Origin: Stenotrophomonas pavanii
GTDB lineage: Bacteria; Pseudomonadota; Gammaproteobacteria; Xanthomonadales; Xanthomonadaceae
Direction of reading: 5' to 3'
Assembly: GCF_900101175.1 (NCBI RefSeq)
Contig: NZ_FNFQ01000002.1
Coordinates: forward strand, 521,652 to 585,651
Length of the DNA: 64,000 nucleotides
Shown piece after piece: positions 44,098-52,724 of this stretch; position 1 is the stretch's first letter; each line of letters begins with the position of its first letter. The notes beneath the pieces are model-generated. The model was given only the letters and a program-made list of their open reading frames with translations, did no database searches and was not told the DNA's origin. Both the position numbers and the translations under genes were made by a program.

Positions 44098-44130
44098 AAA
44101 GACCCGGCGGGCGCGGACGCCCGCCAGGCC
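44098..44130 (-). terminator. Intrinsic terminator-like hairpin between virB3 and virB4
   Basis: On the minus strand CCTGGCGGGCG-TCCG-CGCCCGCCGGG forms an 11-bp stem (one G-T pair), followed by TCTTTTG. It lies within the operon, after the virB3 stop and 38 bases before the virB4 start, where it could cut down expression of the distal genes. Confidence 0.6.
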
Positions 44131-44141
44131 GGATCCGGACC

Positions 44142-44450
44142 TCAATCCATTCGGGCCGGCTTGTCGCGGTAATGGTTGGGGTTGAATACCCACATGCCAT
44201 CGTGCTCCTGCACGTTGCGGACTTTCAGCTTGAACATCAGGCGCAGGCCCAACAGGCGGAAGATCATTTCGTCACGCTTAGCCATCTGCCGCATGATGAA
44301 GACCGCCACCGGAATGGTGAGCAGGAACCAGAAGTTCGTGTACATGCTGAGCAGCAGCAACCCGCCTGCCACCATGAAAAATGGCAGGTAGGGCACGCCC
44401 AGGAACATTGCGGGGCGCGTGCAGCCGCGGAACACGACGTTCTTATGCAC
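44142..44450 (-). CDS. virB3: T4SS inner-membrane protein VirB3
   Basis: A 102-residue membrane protein with two hydrophobic segments near the N-terminus (PYLPFFMVAGGLLLLSMY and FWFLLTIPVAVFIM) and the typical early R-G-TRPAMFLGVP. It partners VirB4 and VirB6 in the inner-membrane complex. It overlaps virB2 by eight bases, showing co-translation. Confidence 0.93.
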   Translation of the reverse strand: MHKNVVFRGCTRPAMFLGVPYLPFFMVAGGLLLLSMYTNFWFLLTIPVAVFIMRQMAKRDEMIFRLLGLRLMFKLKVRNVQEHDGMWVFNPNHYRDKPARMD

Positions 44451-44850
44451 TGTAGTACTGGATCGCGTTGTTGATCAGGTAGTAAGTCGTGCTGCCGCCG
44501 GTGCACTTGCCGTCGCTGCCCTCGCCCAGCAGCATGCGCGCGATCTGGCCAGCGGCACCGATCAGCACGCCACCGATCAGGATCGGCGCGACGTCACCGA
44601 TGCGCTTGTGCGCGAAGGCGATCTGGTAGCCGGCGAAGATCACCGCGATGGTCACGACGGCGATCGAGGCCATGTTCAGCAGGCCGTTGATGTTGGAGAA
44701 GAAACCGCAGACCTTCTTGTCGGTGCCGCCGAAGTCGGTGCCGGTGGCGAACACCTGCGGGGCGAACAGTGCGCCAACGAAGATCGTGGCCATCAGCAGG
44801 GTCTTCAGCGTGCGCTGGGCCTGGACGAGGTCGAGATTGGATCGCTTCAT
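44443..44850 (-). CDS. virB2: T4SS major pilin VirB2
   Basis: A 135-residue pilin precursor. A long signal sequence ends at about residue 36 (APQVFA-T). The mature part has two hydrophobic helices (NMASIAVVTIAVIFAGYQIAFA and VAPILIGGVLIGAAGQIARMLL) separated by a short basic loop (HKRIGD), the TrbC/VirB2 pattern. The C-terminal tail with Cys and Tyr (GKCTGGSTTYYLINNAIQYY) is longer than in Agrobacterium VirB2. Start MKRSNLDLV fixed by signal peptide length. Confidence 0.92.
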   Translation of the reverse strand: MKRSNLDLVQAQRTLKTLLMATIFVGALFAPQVFATGTDFGGTDKKVCGFFSNINGLLNMASIAVVTIAVIFAGYQIAFAHKRIGDVAPILIGGVLIGAAGQIARMLLGEGSDGKCTGGSTTYYLINNAIQYYSA

Positions 44851-44923
44851 GGATTGATTTCCTTGTTGATGGACTAACACAACTGAATCGACCAGCCGGG
44901 GGACTGGCCGTACCACGACTTCG

Positions 44924-45907
44924 TCAGAACACGAAGGCCGCATCCCCTGCGGGAATCTGCTGCACCGGCGCAGCCTGCACCGGTGCGTTGAATGAATTGT
45001 CGCCACCGGCGACAGGCTGGTTGCGCTCGCTCCAGGGCCGCAGCATCACGGGCCCCTCATTGCCGGCGCCGGCAGCGCCTGGCAACTGCTGCGGCATGGC
45101 CATCGCCTGCGCAGCACCCTGCTGAGGCAGCTGCTGCGGCATGCCACCGGCCTGTTGCTGGGGATAGCTGGCCCCTTGGGTGGGCTGCACCTGGGGCTGC
45201 ATCATCCTGTCCACTGAACCCAGCACCACCTTGGACAGCGCCTGGTCGGCGAGATTCAGCAGACTGCCCCGCGCCATCGCACCGGTGGACGGGTACACGA
45301 CATAGGCGCGTGCGGGATCTTCCGACGGCACGTACACCGGACCATTGGACTGTGCAACGATGCGCGCCTGCGCCGGCGAAGCGAGCTGCGGATGATGCTC
45401 GACCTTCACTGTACGGCGCTCGCCGCGACTGACCACGTCGATCGGTGCGACACCATTGCTGGCGACCTGCTGGCCGCGGCGGATCGAGTCGTAGATCTTC
45501 TGCACGTAGCCGTGACGGAAGCCGGTCTCGAAGTTGCCCGAGTAGTAGCAACTGAAAGACTTGCCCCAGTCACCGCCGGAGCGCTTGTAGCACTCGGCGA
45601 GGATGCGCGAACCGGCCTGCAGGTTCGGGCACTGCTGGAAGGCCTTCTCGTAGGAATCCAGCCCGTACTTGCCCAGGTTGTAGCGATTGACCTGGGCCAG
45701 CCCGATCGAGAAGTTGTAGCCCTTCTCTTCCAGCATCCGTACCGTCGCAAGCGCTTCGTCCAGCGCCTTGGGCTGGCGCACCAGTGCACCGCCCACCACA
45801 CCGATGGCGTAGGGATTGCGCGATGACTCGACGTTGATGACGTGCTGCATCACCTCCATCGATACGGCCATCTCCGGGCACGCCATCATTTCCAGTCCTG
45901 GCAGCAT
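44924..45907 (-). CDS. virB1: T4SS lytic transglycosylase VirB1
   Basis: A 327-residue SLT-type lytic transglycosylase that opens the peptidoglycan for the secretion channel. The catalytic Glu lies in INVESSRNPYAIGVVG (about residue 27), followed by NFSIGLAQVNRYNLGKYGL and CYYSGNFETGFRHGYVQKI. The C-terminal 130 residues are Gln/Pro-rich and repetitive (PQQLPQQ, MPQQLPG). There is no clear signal peptide. It starts three bases after the virB11 stop, which implies coupling. Confidence 0.93.
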   Translation of the reverse strand: MLPGLEMMACPEMAVSMEVMQHVINVESSRNPYAIGVVGGALVRQPKALDEALATVRMLEEKGYNFSIGLAQVNRYNLGKYGLDSYEKAFQQCPNLQAGSRILAECYKRSGGDWGKSFSCYYSGNFETGFRHGYVQKIYDSIRRGQQVASNGVAPIDVVSRGERRTVKVEHHPQLASPAQARIVAQSNGPVYVPSEDPARAYVVYPSTGAMARGSLLNLADQALSKVVLGSVDRMMQPQVQPTQGASYPQQQAGGMPQQLPQQGAAQAMAMPQQLPGAAGAGNEGPVMLRPWSERNQPVAGGDNSFNAPVQAAPVQQIPAGDAAFVF

Positions 45908-45910
45908 CCT

Positions 45911-46954
45911 TCAGCCCTCCTGCCCCTGGGCACGCCCAGGATTGAAGTCGATGCCGGTGATGTAGCGCGAACCGGCATGCGCCTTGATATGCACGACGAT
46001 GTCGATGGTCATCATCAACAGCCGCTTGATCACGTTGAACTCCAGGCCCGAACCCTCGGCCGAAGCCTTCACCATCAGCGCCAGCTGGTCCCAGGTCTGT
46101 TCCGGACTGCCGGCGTGGCAGCTGGTGATCGACCCTGGGTGGCCGGACGCGCAGTTGCGGATGAAGTAGAACGCCTCGTCACCGCGCAGCTCGGCGAGGA
46201 TGATGCGTTCGGGCTTCATACGCAGGCAGGCTTCCATGCAGCTCTTGGCGCTGACATTGCTGGTGCTTTGTCCACCCTTGGAATACAGCAGGTGCACGAC
46301 ATTGGGTTGGGTCAGAAACAGTTCGCGCGCGTCCTCGATCGTGACCAGGCGCTCGTTGTCCGGGATATGATTGACCAACGCTTTCATGAAGGTGGTCTTG
46401 CCGCTACCGGTCGCACCGGATACCACGATGTTCTTGCGGTACATCACCGCACGCCGGAAGAACTCGGCGTATTCGCGCGAATGGCGCAGCTCCAGCAGCT
46501 CACGATCCTGCTCGCTGATGCTGCCATCGCTTTCCAGGATCTGGTTGAAGAAACCATCTTCGTGATACTGGCTGAGCGACTTGGTGTGCTTGGACGGCAA
46601 ACGGATGGTGATCGACACCTTCCCCGCGTCACAGGCCGGCGGAATCACGAACTGCGCACGCTGGCCGGTGGGGAACGTGAGCGACACCACCGGATCGGCA
46701 TCGGTGATGCGCTGGCCGGTGTTGCTCTCGTTCACCACTGCCGTGCAGAACTGCCGGGCCCGCTCGAACGTCAGGCTCGGCACGTCCACCCGCTGCCACC
46801 CTGCCCGGGTTTCCAGGTACAGCTCGCCGGGACGGTTGATGCAGATTTCCGTCACTTCCGGAGAAGTCATGTACTCGGCGATGCCCAGCACTTCGTACTG
46901 ATAGCGCAGGAAATCGCTGGAGACGAGGGCGAGGGGTGACACTTCGGCGTCCAT
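45911..46954 (-). CDS. virB11: T4SS ATPase VirB11
   Basis: A 347-residue hexameric traffic ATPase at the cytoplasmic face. Walker A is GATGSGKTT (180-188), an Asp box follows (RLVTIEDARELFL), then Walker B (MKPERIILAELRGDEAF) and the His box (GHPGSITSCHAG). The N-terminal domain has VTEICINRPGELYLE. It directly precedes virB1 in the operon. Confidence 0.97.
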   Translation of the reverse strand: MDAEVSPLALVSSDFLRYQYEVLGIAEYMTSPEVTEICINRPGELYLETRAGWQRVDVPSLTFERARQFCTAVVNESNTGQRITDADPVVSLTFPTGQRAQFVIPPACDAGKVSITIRLPSKHTKSLSQYHEDGFFNQILESDGSISEQDRELLELRHSREYAEFFRRAVMYRKNIVVSGATGSGKTTFMKALVNHIPDNERLVTIEDARELFLTQPNVVHLLYSKGGQSTSNVSAKSCMEACLRMKPERIILAELRGDEAFYFIRNCASGHPGSITSCHAGSPEQTWDQLALMVKASAEGSGLEFNVIKRLLMMTIDIVVHIKAHAGSRYITGIDFNPGRAQGQEG

Positions 46955-46968
46955 GATCGTTCGTTGGG

Positions 46969-48222
46969 TTACCGGCGGGGGTTCAGCACGTTGGTGAAGT
47001 CAACGTCCTTTGCAACGTAGACGTTCACGATCGTGCCCTGGTTGATGGTGACGGTCGGCGGACGACGGGTGCTGCTGAGTGCCTCGTTGGCCAAGCGCTC
47101 CATCGTGCGGGCGGTGGCGCTTTCATAGGGCGACTGCACCGTCATGCCATTGTTGGCGATGGTGGTGGTCTCCGGGCCGTGCTCTGCGGCAGCGTACTTG
47201 AATGCATCGGAAATCAGGCTGATCATCAGCGCCGAGGCGATACGGCTGCCCCAGTGTGCGCTGTATTGGCCCGGATGACCGGCGCCACCCAGCTGATCCA
47301 CGCCCGGGCTGGACATCGCAACGTCGATGCCATTCGGAGTGGTGATGCGATCCCAGATCACTTCCACACGCTTGCCAGTAGGTCCACCGCCATAGGCACC
47401 GTAGATCTTGGAGCCCTTCGGAAGCAGCAGGCTGCGGCCATTGATCGAGTACACCGGCTCGGTCAGCAGGCACGAGGTGTAGCCGGCGAGGTCGGTGATG
47501 ATGCGGGTTTCCAGCACGCAGCGCAGGTAGGTGCCGCGCACCAGCAGCGCATCGGGGCTTTGGATGTAGGTAGCACTCGACACATCTTCAACGTCCGGGC
47601 CCCGGCGAATCTTCTGCTGACCCTGCTGGTTCGGCATCATGTTCGCAAGCAGGGCTTGACGGGTCTGCTCGTCAATTGCACTGCGCTGAGGCTGTGCGCG
47701 GCTCCCTGCCGCAAGCGCAGCGTCATCCACACCTGCCATGCGGCGTTCAAGCAGCGTCGGCCCACGAGGCTCCGCTACTTCCGGACGGGAAGCGACAGGC
47801 ACCAGTTTCGGGCCATCATCCTGCGGCATCGGCGGGAGCATGGGAATCGGTTCGGCGGCAGCCGGCGGCGCTTGGGGCGGAGGAGCAACGTCCGGCAACG
47901 CCGGCGTGCTGGTACGTGCGACATCCGGCACCTTCTGTGCAGCGTCCTTGTCATCCTGGCCCTTGCGGAACAGCAGGAAGCCCATGACCACCAACAGCAG
48001 CACGATGCCACCGAGGAACAGCAGCGCCTTCCGGTTCAGCCGCTGCTCTTCGGCCGAGCGCAGCTGCGGCGCGGCCGCGTCCAGATCCGGCGCCGGCTCG
48101 GCCTGCGCCGTGCCGAAGTAGGGATTCGACGGCGCGTCCGCGGCACCCTGTGCGCCGTACGGGCTCTGGCTCTCGTCGCGTCCGTTGTTCGGGTCGTTTC
48201 CGGGAGTGTTCTGCTGGCTCAT
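46969..48222 (-). CDS. virB10: T4SS core-complex protein VirB10
   Basis: A 417-residue protein that spans both membranes. A cytoplasmic N-terminus is followed by one inner-membrane helix (ALLFLGGIVLLLVVMGFLLF near 75), a Pro-rich periplasmic stretch, and a C-terminal beta-barrel domain (LVRGTYLRCVLETRIITDLAGYTSC, SKIYGAYGGG, VEVIWDRITTPNGID) with the helix that forms the outer-membrane pore near 330. It overlaps virB9 by four bases (ATGA). Confidence 0.96.
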   Translation of the reverse strand: MSQQNTPGNDPNNGRDESQSPYGAQGAADAPSNPYFGTAQAEPAPDLDAAAPQLRSAEEQRLNRKALLFLGGIVLLLVVMGFLLFRKGQDDKDAAQKVPDVARTSTPALPDVAPPPQAPPAAAEPIPMLPPMPQDDGPKLVPVASRPEVAEPRGPTLLERRMAGVDDAALAAGSRAQPQRSAIDEQTRQALLANMMPNQQGQQKIRRGPDVEDVSSATYIQSPDALLVRGTYLRCVLETRIITDLAGYTSCLLTEPVYSINGRSLLLPKGSKIYGAYGGGPTGKRVEVIWDRITTPNGIDVAMSSPGVDQLGGAGHPGQYSAHWGSRIASALMISLISDAFKYAAAEHGPETTTIANNGMTVQSPYESATARTMERLANEALSSTRRPPTVTINQGTIVNVYVAKDVDFTNVLNPRR

Positions 48223-48998
48223 TTCTTCACGTTCCTTCGCAGGCCGACGACGAAGTCGCCGTGGCGGATGACCAGGTACGGGTGCGTCCCGTGCACGATC
48301 AGCGTATTGCCTTCAACCGTGGTGTTGACCACAAAGTCTTCACCGTATTCCGTTTCGCGACCAAACACGGCCGGGAAGATGCCGGTCTTGTACTCCGGCG
48401 AGTTCGGCAGTTTCAGGTAGGTGAAACGGCCATCGTCATAGGCGTTGACCGGGATCAGCCACCCCATCTTCTTCGCCTTGCTGGTCGAATAGGAGTAGTT
48501 GAAGTTGTACTGGCGGTCCTTGGCCAGTTCCGAGCTCAACAGCGGTTTGGCCTCTTCCTCCACCGCTTCCTGGGCGACACCGAACACGGTGTCGTTGGGA
48601 TAGACGAAGGCGATCTTGTACTGCACGCCTGCACGACGGGCCTGCTCCAGCTGGCGCCAATCGGTGGCCACCACCTTCAGTTCGAAGATGTAGGAATGGG
48701 TCTCGGTGCGCACCATCATGTTGGTGTCGACGTCGACGTTCTTCGGCTTGAGGTAGAACACGTTCTCGCGACGGGTCAGTTCCCAGCCGCTGCTGAAGCC
48801 GGTGCTGTAGTCGAGGATCTTCTCGTTCGGGCTCAACTCGATCTGGGTGGTGAGGCCCAGGCCGGTGCGAACCGGATAGATACGGTCCTTCTCGTACTCG
48901 TAGTGGTCAACCGCCTGCGCCATCGCCGCTGCTGAGAACAGCAACGACAACATCGACAGCAGCGCCAGCGCGCTTCCCCTGATATTTCGACTACTCAT
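48219..48998 (-). CDS. virB9: T4SS core-complex protein VirB9
   Basis: A 259-residue periplasmic protein with a signal peptide (ALLSMLSLLFSAAAMAQA, cleavage near 28). The beta-sandwich has DRIYPVRTGLGLTTQIELSPNEKI, YLKPKNVDVDTNMMVRTETHSYIFEL and the C-terminal VirB7-binding part (DGRFTYLKLP...GDFVVGLRR). With VirB7 and VirB10 it makes the outer-membrane core. Four-base overlaps with virB8 and virB10. Confidence 0.96.
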   Translation of the reverse strand: MSSRNIRGSALALLSMLSLLFSAAAMAQAVDHYEYEKDRIYPVRTGLGLTTQIELSPNEKILDYSTGFSSGWELTRRENVFYLKPKNVDVDTNMMVRTETHSYIFELKVVATDWRQLEQARRAGVQYKIAFVYPNDTVFGVAQEAVEEEAKPLLSSELAKDRQYNFNYSYSTSKAKKMGWLIPVNAYDDGRFTYLKLPNSPEYKTGIFPAVFGRETEYGEDFVVNTTVEGNTLIVHGTHPYLVIRHGDFVVGLRRNVKK

Positions 48999-50050
48999 CG
49001 GTTGCTTGCTCCATCAGCAGTTCCGGTGGAATTGTTCTGCGCCGGCCTCATGGCCGGCTGTCCGGGCATGGCCTGCCCCGGCATTGCTTGCCCCTGCACC
49101 GGCTGACCCGGCATCGGTTGGCCCTGTACAGGCTGTCCCGGCACTGCCTGGCCCGGTACCTGGCCGTTGGCTGGCACCGCGACCGGCTGGCCGGTGGCCG
49201 GGTCGATCATGGTGGCTGCGGCCGGATTGTTGGGATCGTAGACACCCTGTGCCTGCTGCGCCGCCTGTGCGGCCTGTTGCGCCTGCGCCTGCATGGCGCC
49301 GTCATCCGGCACCGGCACGCCACGCGAATAGTCGTTGTCGACGCGGTACTCGGTGACCTGGAAGGCCAGCGGATTGAGGATGCGATCCTGTTCGGACAAC
49401 GCCAGGTTCTGGTTGTACTCGAAGCGCATCGTCACCAGCTGGTTGTCCAGGTAGGTAGAGACGCCGGTGCGCTTGTCCAGCAGGCTGCGCTGGATGCGCA
49501 CCGAAGCGCCGCGGAAGCTGCCGTTCGGCTCGGCACCCAGTGGCGTGATGCTGAGGATCTTGACCCGGATGGCGCGCTCGCGACCGTACATCACGAACGG
49601 GTTCTGCGGATTGTTGCCGGCATAGCGGACACGCATGGACTGCGCCACCGGATCGGTGGACATCACGAACACCAGCTCCCAGTCACGCAGGCCCATCACC
49701 GCCGAGTCATACGATTCGCGGGCGAGCACGTACTGGGCGACGTTGCTGCGATTGATCGCTTCGTTGGTGGTGATCGTCTCGCCCTGGAAGGTGCCACTCA
49801 ACCGCGCGACGGTCGCCGTACCCGTGTAGGCATCGGCCATCACCAGGAACGGCACCTTCTCCTTCAGCGGCAGCATGTAGTAGTAGCCGCCCGCCAGTGC
49901 GAGCGACATCAGCAACGAGCCTGTGGCGACCCACCATGCGCGCCGCTCGCTGCGGCGTGCCATGTCGGCCACGGTGATCTCGTAGCTGACCGCCTTGGCG
50001 ACCGACTGCTCGACCTTGGGACTATTGCCGGGATCCTTCTTGCGGAACAT
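48995..50050 (-). CDS. virB8: T4SS inner-membrane protein VirB8
   Basis: A 351-residue assembly factor with a cytoplasmic N-terminus, one helix (WWVATGSLLMSLALAGGYYYMLPL near 40-62) and a periplasmic NTF2-like domain (VPFLVMADAYTGTATV, ANQYVLARESYD-type block, PFVMYGRERAIRVKILSI). After about residue 250 there is an unusual Gln/Pro/Gly-rich tail with repeated PGQPVQGQ and PGQAM units. Overlaps virB9 by four bases. Confidence 0.95.
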   Translation of the reverse strand: MFRKKDPGNSPKVEQSVAKAVSYEITVADMARRSERRAWWVATGSLLMSLALAGGYYYMLPLKEKVPFLVMADAYTGTATVARLSGTFQGETITTNEAINRSNVAQYVLARESYDSAVMGLRDWELVFVMSTDPVAQSMRVRYAGNNPQNPFVMYGRERAIRVKILSITPLGAEPNGSFRGASVRIQRSLLDKRTGVSTYLDNQLVTMRFEYNQNLALSEQDRILNPLAFQVTEYRVDNDYSRGVPVPDDGAMQAQAQQAAQAAQQAQGVYDPNNPAAATMIDPATGQPVAVPANGQVPGQAVPGQPVQGQPMPGQPVQGQAMPGQAMPGQPAMRPAQNNSTGTADGASNR

Positions 50051-50139
50051 GGATTCTTCCGTACTGCTGAAACATCAATGGGCGTGGCACCCCTGCGACA
50101 GGCGCGGGGAGCGGCACGTTCGATGATTTCGAGGTGGAC

Positions 50140-50586
50140 TCAGGTGCCGCTGTTGGAATCAGCGCCCTGTGCCGACGCGGTCGGCGTCGAGCCAGCGCTC
50201 TGCACAACGATCTGGTTGCCAACGATGGAGACGGAGATGCCCTGCGCTGCGTAGGCCGCCGTCAGATCGATCACGGCCTGCTGAGCGTTGGTGGTGTCGA
50301 TGTTGGAGACCGCGCCGTACAGGGTGAAGTCCGAGCTCAGGCGGTAATCCAGCGTGCGTCCGGAATCCTTGGCCCAGCGCTCGAGCATGGCTTTGAGCGT
50401 GCCATCCATCGGCGAGGCCTGGTAGACGTAACTGGAGTACAGCGGGATCTCGGTGGTTGCCGCAGCAAAGCGGTTCACCGGCTTCCAGCGGCCTCCGAAA
50501 TCGGGAGCGGACTTGGTGGCGCAACCGGCCACCATCAACGCCGCCACTGCGGCGATGGACATTTTCGCGATAAACGCCTGATTCAT
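50140..50586 (-). CDS. virB7: T4SS lipoprotein VirB7 with C-terminal N0-like domain
   Basis: A 148-residue lipoprotein. The signal peptide ends in the lipobox VAGC (Cys22), followed by the VirB9-binding stretch APDFGGRWKPVNRF. Unlike Agrobacterium VirB7 (about 55 residues) it continues into a domain of about 80 residues (GTLKAMLERWAKDSGRTLDYRL, ... AVIDLTAAYAAQGISVSIVGNQIVV) like the N0 domain of secretins, known from X. citri VirB7. This is a hallmark of Xanthomonadaceae X-T4SS. It is followed by virB8 after an 89-base gap. Confidence 0.94.
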   Translation of the reverse strand: MNQAFIAKMSIAAVAALMVAGCATKSAPDFGGRWKPVNRFAAATTEIPLYSSYVYQASPMDGTLKAMLERWAKDSGRTLDYRLSSDFTLYGAVSNIDTTNAQQAVIDLTAAYAAQGISVSIVGNQIVVQSAGSTPTASAQGADSNSGT

Positions 50587-51010
50587 ACGGGCTTCACTTT
50601 GACGTACGAAAAAGCAGTCCCGAGCATTGGTCCCCTGGTCGTCCGGCGCTGCGTCGCGCACGCCGGAATCGGAGCGACGCACTGACTGGCAGCACACCCG
50701 CTCCGGCTCCCCTGCAGCCAACGGCTGCCAACCAAGTCGCGGGGCCGCCAGACACTGCCGACGACACACCCGCATACCTCACCAACGTCGAAACCATCCT
50801 TGTTTCATGGCACAAACTCCTGGCCACCCTGCTCTACAACATCTGCCATCCATCACACATTTCTGAACGACATGCACAGGGTCGCACAACCACGCGTCAA
50901 TTCCATGTCAGACAAGTCTGAAAATCCATGAACAAATGCCAAATTCTTGACCGAAATCACGAATTCACCTTCATAACTGGGAATCAAGTTCACAAATTAA
51001 GCGTCGTGAA
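50587..51010 (-). promoter_or_regulatory. Intergenic region virD4-virB7, probable virB operon promoter
   Basis: A 424-base gap, AT-rich in its far half (50870-51010), upstream of virB7. It contains a perfect 14-bp palindrome TCAGACAAGTCTGA (50908-50921). A TTGACG-like hexamer on the minus strand (50895-50900) could be a -35, but its -10 is weak. The region probably holds the main promoter of the virB7-virB6 operon. No intact gene is seen. Confidence 0.45.
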
Positions 51011-52690
51011 TTAGACGTTCAGCATCGGAACATCCACCTTTGGTAGCAACCGGGCGGTGAAGTAGCGATCCTTGTAGTAGCGGATCTTGTCGCATTTCAC
51101 CGGATGCGGAATGCCTTCGTACAGGAACACTTCCATGTCCGGCCCCATCGCCTTCAGCTCCTGCGGCAGCATCAGCGCGCGCCGCTCCTCGGTGAAGTTG
51201 TGGGTCTTCTCGCGGGCATGGGTAACGTTCTTCTTGCGCACCGTGGTGTAGCCCAGCATGTCCGAGTAGTCGTTGGCATCCTGCTGTTCACGCGGCGCGT
51301 ACAGAATCTGCAGGGCGTGGTTGGTGATGATCGTGCGCGAGACCTCCCGCCCATAGGTGGCATCGAGCTGGGACATGCTCTGGATGATCGGCAACAGGCG
51401 GATGTTGTAGCCGGCCATGTAGGACACCGCCGAGGCGATGATCTCGACCTTGCCGATCGAGGTGAACTCGTCCATCAACAGCAGGCACTGGTACTTCAGG
51501 TCCGGGTTGGACTTGGGCAGTTCCTTGGTGTTGAGGTTGATCAGCTGGCTGAAGAACAGGTTGATGATCAGCCGGCTCTCGGCCAGCTTGTTCGGCTGGA
51601 TGCCGATGTAGATGGTCATCTTCTTCTTGCGGACGTCGGTCAGCAGGAAGTCGTTGCTGCTGGTGGCCTTGTCCAGCACCGGGTTGATCCAGGGATTGAG
51701 CGGCTCCTTGAAGGTGCCCAGGATCGAGGCGAAGGTCTCATCGGCCTGCGACAGCATGTTGGCGAACGCCGACCGTGCGTTGGCACTGAGGAACGGCCGC
51801 TCCGACAGGGTCTTGAGGTACTTCTTCAGGTCGGTGCCATCACCCGAGGACAACCGGTACACCGCGCCGAGCGTGGGCGTGCCGGCGCCGCCCGGGAAAC
51901 CGCTGCTGCGTTCGTCGTCCCAGTTCTCGAACAGGTACAGGGTAAAGGCCATGAAGGCGTTGCGTGCCTGGCTGACCCAGAACTTCTGGTCCTCGGCCCC
52001 GTCCGGATACAGCATCGCGGCGATGCTCATCAGGTCCGACACCCGAAAGGCCGGATCGTCGGAGACGTAGCTGAGCGGGTTCCAGCGGTGCGTGCGCCGG
52101 TCCTCGGCAAAGGGATTGAACAGGTAGATCTCCTGGCCCTGGCTGGCGCGCCAGCCGCTGGTCAGGTCGAAGTTCTCCTGCTTGATGTCCAGCACCACCA
52201 GCGATTCGCCGTACTCCAGCAGGTTCGGGATGACCACGCCTACGCCCTTGCCCGAGCGGGTCGGCGCGGCCAGGATCACGAACTGCTGGCCGTCCAGGCG
52301 CACCAGCTTGCCGCCATGGCTGCCGACCACGATGCTCTGCCCGGTCTTCTTGAACATGCCGTGCTTGGCCAGGTCGGCGCCGGTGGCGAAGCGCGCGTCG
52401 CCGTGCAGCGAGCGCTTGTCCTTCTTCAGCAGCAGCACCAGGCCGGCCACCAGCAGCACCAGCAGCGGCAGGCCGAAGCCCACGTAGCCGGCCCATTTGA
52501 TCTTGCCCACGAAAGGCGCGACCTGCGGTTGGCCGATGGCGTGGACGTACTGGTAGTAGGTGTTCCAGGTGAACAGCTGGGTGTCCAGCCCGAGGAACAG
52601 CAAGGTCAAGTAGCCGGAAAACACGAAACCAAGCAGCAGGGTCGCCAGCGTGATGATGGCGATGAGCAGATACTTCTTACTGGGCAACAC
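51011..52690 (-). CDS. virD4: T4SS coupling protein VirD4
   Basis: A 559-residue inner-membrane ATPase that recruits XVIPCD effectors. Two N-terminal helices (YLLIAIITLATLLLGFVFSGY and GLPLLVLLVAGLVLLL) anchor it. The Walker A region is AAPTRSGKGVG near 142, then LVVLDIKQENFDLTSGWR, and Walker B CLLLMDEFTSIGKVE; ITNHALQILYAPREQQDANDYS is typical of VirD4/TraG. I chose a GTG start (LPSKKYLL follows) with GGAGG six bases upstream; a longer frame has a non-hydrophobic Arg-rich extension. It ends 424 bases before virB7. Confidence 0.96.
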   Translation of the reverse strand: MLPSKKYLLIAIITLATLLLGFVFSGYLTLLFLGLDTQLFTWNTYYQYVHAIGQPQVAPFVGKIKWAGYVGFGLPLLVLLVAGLVLLLKKDKRSLHGDARFATGADLAKHGMFKKTGQSIVVGSHGGKLVRLDGQQFVILAAPTRSGKGVGVVIPNLLEYGESLVVLDIKQENFDLTSGWRASQGQEIYLFNPFAEDRRTHRWNPLSYVSDDPAFRVSDLMSIAAMLYPDGAEDQKFWVSQARNAFMAFTLYLFENWDDERSSGFPGGAGTPTLGAVYRLSSGDGTDLKKYLKTLSERPFLSANARSAFANMLSQADETFASILGTFKEPLNPWINPVLDKATSSNDFLLTDVRKKKMTIYIGIQPNKLAESRLIINLFFSQLINLNTKELPKSNPDLKYQCLLLMDEFTSIGKVEIIASAVSYMAGYNIRLLPIIQSMSQLDATYGREVSRTIITNHALQILYAPREQQDANDYSDMLGYTTVRKKNVTHAREKTHNFTEERRALMLPQELKAMGPDMEVFLYEGIPHPVKCDKIRYYKDRYFTARLLPKVDVPMLNV

Positions 52691-52724
52691 CCGAATCCTC
52701 CATGATGCGCACGCGGCGCGACGG

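Noticed and set aside
39590..52690. A conjugative transfer system (plasmid or ICE)
   Set aside because: No relaxase, integrase, oriT or attachment site is visible, while VirB7 has the N0-like extension and XVIPCD effectors are adjacent, which fits an antibacterial X-T4SS.
51104..52705. A 533-codon open frame on the plus strand
   Set aside because: Antisense to virD4, which has clear Walker motifs. The mirror frame has no ribosome site or domain.
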